Source of the DNA: Desulfocapsa sp.
GTDB lineage: Bacteria; Desulfobacterota; Desulfobulbia; Desulfobulbales; Desulfocapsaceae
DNA length: 8,786 nucleotides
Assembly (NCBI GenBank): GCA_029934915.1
Contig: JAOZLI010000045.1
Location: forward strand, 1-8,786
Direction of reading: 5' to 3'
The notes under the pieces were generated by a model. It searched no databases and had not been told where the DNA came from. It saw nothing but the letters and a program-made list of their open reading frames with translations. A program made the translations under genes and the position numbers. Shown here in pieces: positions 6,578-8,786 of this stretch. Numbering within the stretch: the first letter of the stretch is position 1; every line of letters starts with the position of its first letter.

Positions 6578-8740
6578 CTACGCTGCTATGGACGCCTGCA
6601 ACTGCTGCCCCCTTGTCTCATCAATAAGGCTAGAAACATCAATAATGAGTGCCAGAGTACCATCGCCAAGAATGGTAGCTCCAGAAATTTCCTTAATGTC
6701 CCGATATAGATAACCAAGGTTTTTAATAACTGTCTGATGCTGTCCGATAACCTCATCCACAACAAACCCTACACGATGACCATCCATGCGGGTGACAACG
6801 ATCTGCTCTACTTCGGAACGATCACCATGGATATCAAAATGACGTCTTAGATGGACATAAGGCACCATTTCCCCGCGAAGATTCACAAGATTACGACCTC
6901 GCTCGGCCCCGGCGTCTTCCTCTTCCAGTTCTACACATTCCTCAACAGATGCAAGGGGCAGGACATAACACTCATCGCCCACGCGGGTTAACAAGCCTTC
7001 GATGATTGCCAGTGTCAATGGAATCTTCAAGGTTACGGTGGTTCCCTCCCCTTTTTTGCTCTTCACATCAATGGAACCACGTAATTCTTCAATATTGGTA
7101 CGCACCACATCCATGCCCACTCCCCGGCCGGATACACTGCTCACCACGGTGGCGGTAGAGAAACCAGCGGTGAAGATAAAAGCGTAGAGTTCCTGATCGG
7201 AAACCTCCGCATCCGCTTCCATAAGATTACGCTCCACAGCCTTTTTCCTGATCTTTTCTTTATCAATGCCTGCGCCATCATCTGTTACCCGAATAATGAC
7301 GTGAGATCCCGAATGTTCGGCCTCAAGATGAATGGACCCTTCAGGGTCTTTACCCGCAGCAGTCCTGACCTCTGGCGGTTCCACACCGTGGTCCAAAGAG
7401 TTACGGATCAGATGCACCATGGGGTCGTTGAGTTTTTCGATAACTGTTTTGTCCAGTTCTGTTTCCGCACCGGCGGTGGTCATCACCACCTGACGACCAA
7501 GATCACGAGAGAGATCTCTTACTACACGTCTGAATTTGCTGAAGGTGGAACCAATGGGAACCATTCTGATATTCATGGTATTATCCCGTAGTTCAGCACT
7601 GAGTCGTTCCACTTCTTCTGCCAGAAAGAGCAGTTCCGGATCCTTACGGGTATCCGCCTCCTGGGTGAGACGTGCCTGCACGGTGACAAGCTCACCAACA
7701 AGGTTAACCAGTTGATCCAGTTTTGATGATGGCACCCGGATACTGGATTCCGTACTCGCCTTTTGCTTCGTCTGTACCTTGGTATTCGCCTTTTTCAGAT
7801 GCTCCTGTTCCTGGAGAGCTGCACTTACTTTACTTTCTGAAATCAATCCTTTATCAACAAGGATCTCACCGATACATTTCTGGGAACTTAAGGCATCGGC
7901 CAACTGTTCCCTGCTGAGTTCTCCCCGCATAACCAGGATATCACCCAAGCGTTTAAACTGTTCTTCCGTATCTTCATCTCCATCACTATCATGATGTTCC
8001 ACCAGCTCAATTTTCAACTCGGAATCGTCATCCACAAAGATAAAGACATCCTCAATGGCACCCTTTCCCTGATCAGTTGTCAGCAGGATATCCCAGCCAA
8101 TATGAAACTGTTCCGGGTCAAGTTCAGTTAGAGGAGGGATCTCATCGTTCATGGCAACAATATTACATTCGCCAAGCTCCATTAAATCTTCCAGTAAATG
8201 ACAGGGATTTGTTCCATTGGCAAACACATCCAGGGGCGGTTTATAACGGATTCGCCAGGTGCTTAGATGGTTTCCATTGTCGTCATCCTCGGCGGGCTCT
8301 TCTGTGGAGGGTGAAGGCACCGATGCATCAGGCTCACTTTGTGCTGAACCGGCAAGTGTCTGTAAAGCCGTTACGATTTTTTGTGCATCTTCTTCCGGCA
8401 CTTCAGCGCACCCCTCTGTGGCCTCCTCCAGCATTCCCCGAATAATATCCCTGGCCCCCAGGGTTAGATCGATAAGTTCGGAACTTGCTTCCATATCACC
8501 GGATCGCACCTGGTCAAAGACAGTTTCAACTTCATGGGTAAAGGAAGATACCCGGTCAAAACCAAACATGGCTCCGGATCCTTTAATGGTATGAAGGGCA
8601 CGAAATACGCTGCCGACCAGTTCTATATCATCTGGGGACTCTTCGAGTTCCAGCAGAGACTCCTCCAGCTGCTCCAGGAGTTCTGCCGCCTCCTCCAGAA
8701 AGACTTCTCTGCCCGCATCAAGACCTTGACTTTCGCTCAT
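6578..8740 (-). CDS. cheA: Chemotaxis histidine kinase CheA with an atypical P2/linker region
   Basis: Cytoplasmic sensor kinase of the receptor array; it autophosphorylates a histidine and passes phosphate to CheY and CheB. 720 aa, longer than the roughly 650 aa of enterobacterial CheA. The P1 Hpt domain spans about residues 8-130, with phospho-acceptor His50 in HTIKGSG. A P2-like module covers about 160-248, and two MshEN-like repeats about 264-312. P3 dimerisation helices lie at about 335-395 (starts RVPSSKLDQLVNLVGEL). P4 ATPase follows at about 396-573: N box HLIRNSLDHGVE (443-454), G1 DDGAGID (487-493), F box near 521-530, G2 GRGVGMDVV (538-546). The P5 CheW-like regulatory domain is about 574-706 with NLRGEMVP at 620-627. 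All kinase motifs look intact. The ATG at 8740 is preceded by AAGGA (8743-8747), rather close. It is the first gene of the visible cluster; any upstream gene is cut off by the window edge. Confidence 0.98.
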   Translation of the reverse strand: MSESQGLDAGREVFLEEAAELLEQLEESLLELEESPDDIELVGSVFRALHTIKGSGAMFGFDRVSSFTHEVETVFDQVRSGDMEASSELIDLTLGARDIIRGMLEEATEGCAEVPEEDAQKIVTALQTLAGSAQSEPDASVPSPSTEEPAEDDDNGNHLSTWRIRYKPPLDVFANGTNPCHLLEDLMELGECNIVAMNDEIPPLTELDPEQFHIGWDILLTTDQGKGAIEDVFIFVDDDSELKIELVEHHDSDGDEDTEEQFKRLGDILVMRGELSREQLADALSSQKCIGEILVDKGLISESKVSAALQEQEHLKKANTKVQTKQKASTESSIRVPSSKLDQLVNLVGELVTVQARLTQEADTRKDPELLFLAEEVERLSAELRDNTMNIRMVPIGSTFSKFRRVVRDLSRDLGRQVVMTTAGAETELDKTVIEKLNDPMVHLIRNSLDHGVEPPEVRTAAGKDPEGSIHLEAEHSGSHVIIRVTDDGAGIDKEKIRKKAVERNLMEADAEVSDQELYAFIFTAGFSTATVVSSVSGRGVGMDVVRTNIEELRGSIDVKSKKGEGTTVTLKIPLTLAIIEGLLTRVGDECYVLPLASVEECVELEEEDAGAERGRNLVNLRGEMVPYVHLRRHFDIHGDRSEVEQIVVTRMDGHRVGFVVDEVIGQHQTVIKNLGYLYRDIKEISGATILGDGTLALIIDVSSLIDETRGQQLQASIAA
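7805..7951 (-). repeat. Two MshEN-like repeats inside CheA (residues 264-287 and 289-312)
   Basis: Two adjacent 24-residue repeats. Copy 1 has R264 L265 G266, L269, G273, L280, L284, Q287, which fits every fixed position of the repeat that defines the MshEN (GspE/PilB N-terminal-like) c-di-GMP-binding domain as I remember it. Copy 2 has C289 I290 G291, L294, G298, V305, L309, Q312, so it keeps the spacing but lacks the leading Arg. The copies are separated by one residue, whereas classical MshEN has about five. The fold relationship is well supported by the pattern; nucleotide binding is not shown. Confidence 0.65.
7997..8263 (-). other. P2-like module of CheA (residues about 160-248)
   Basis: Residues from about TWRIRYKPP to LKIELVE form a compact alpha/beta-looking segment placed where P2, the CheY/CheB docking domain, sits in enterobacterial CheA. 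It does not look like the enterobacterial P2. From memory, similar segments (an RIR start, LLxxLxELG, ELDPE, then WDI and a VFxFVxDD stretch) occur in many beta- and deltaproteobacterial CheA proteins. Role as response-regulator docking domain is inferred from position only. It is flanked by an acidic, Ser/Pro-rich linker (about 133-158) and an acidic linker (about 249-262). Confidence 0.6.
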
Positions 8741-8771
8741 ATTCCTTCTCTATTTATAAAAGTTTAATCAG

Positions 8772-8784
8772 GTGGCGCAGCCAC
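8772..8784. repeat. Small inverted repeat upstream of cheA
   Basis: GTGGC and GCCAC flank a 3-nt GCA loop at the window edge, 32 nt before the cheA ATG. It could be the stem of a hairpin at the end of an upstream gene, but no U-run follows directly on the minus strand. All three minus-strand frames entering from the edge stop between 8754 and 8770, so an upstream coding sequence, if any, ends here and cannot be identified. Confidence 0.3.
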
Positions 8785-8786
8785 AA

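Noticed and set aside
8741..8786. Promoter for cheA (a TATAAA-like sequence at about 8752-8760)
   Set aside because: An AT-rich -10-like box is visible but no -35 or sigma-54/sigma-28 partner at correct spacing, so I cannot support a promoter.
1..8786. Mobile elements, CRISPR arrays, tRNA or rRNA genes, phage or defence genes
   Set aside because: The window is filled by seven intact chemotaxis genes; no transposase, direct-repeat spacer pattern or RNA gene was seen on either strand.

Overview
The window is a single, tightly packed chemotaxis signalling cluster read entirely from the minus strand. In transcription order it runs cheA, cheW, a methyl-accepting chemotaxis protein (MCP), a second cheW, cheR, cheD, cheB. 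Every gene is complete. There is no convincing gene on the plus strand and no gap longer than about 95 bases. All intergenic regions are short (0 to 93 nt) and cheR and cheD overlap, so one polycistronic transcript is likely. No cheY, cheZ, cheC or cheX is present; the phosphorylation target of CheA must be encoded elsewhere, possibly just upstream of cheA beyond the window edge.

Organism: moderate GC (roughly the high 40s percent by eye), strong Gram-negative style Shine-Dalgarno sequences, a CheD in a proteobacterial-looking cluster, an alternative P2-like module in CheA, and an MCP with Cache sensors ending in an acidic Asp/Phe-rich tail. Together these suggest a motile deltaproteobacterium (Desulfobacterota, perhaps of the Desulfobulbales type). 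This is an impression from remembered protein families, not a search result.

Layout: 8740-6578 is the histidine kinase CheA with an atypical middle region (P2-like module followed by two MshEN-like repeats). 6533-6012 is CheW of 173 aa. 5927-3102 is a 941-aa transmembrane receptor whose periplasmic part contains two homologous Cache-type modules in tandem. 3093-3020 holds a strong intercistronic stem-loop. 3008-2526 is the second CheW (160 aa), 2525-1668 the methyltransferase CheR, 1681-1145 the deamidase CheD, and 1071-7 the methylesterase CheB. A short leader with a 9-codon ORF and a small hairpin precedes cheB.

How they work together (family knowledge): the MCP senses a periplasmic ligand, CheW couples it to CheA, CheA autophosphorylates on His50 and passes phosphate to CheB (Asp55) and to an unseen CheY; CheR, CheB and CheD adapt the receptor by methylation, demethylation and deamidation. 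The points most worth a second look are the MshEN-like pair inside CheA, the duplicated sensor module, the pentapeptide-like C-terminus of the MCP next to its own cheR, and the RNA stem-loop between the MCP and the second cheW.
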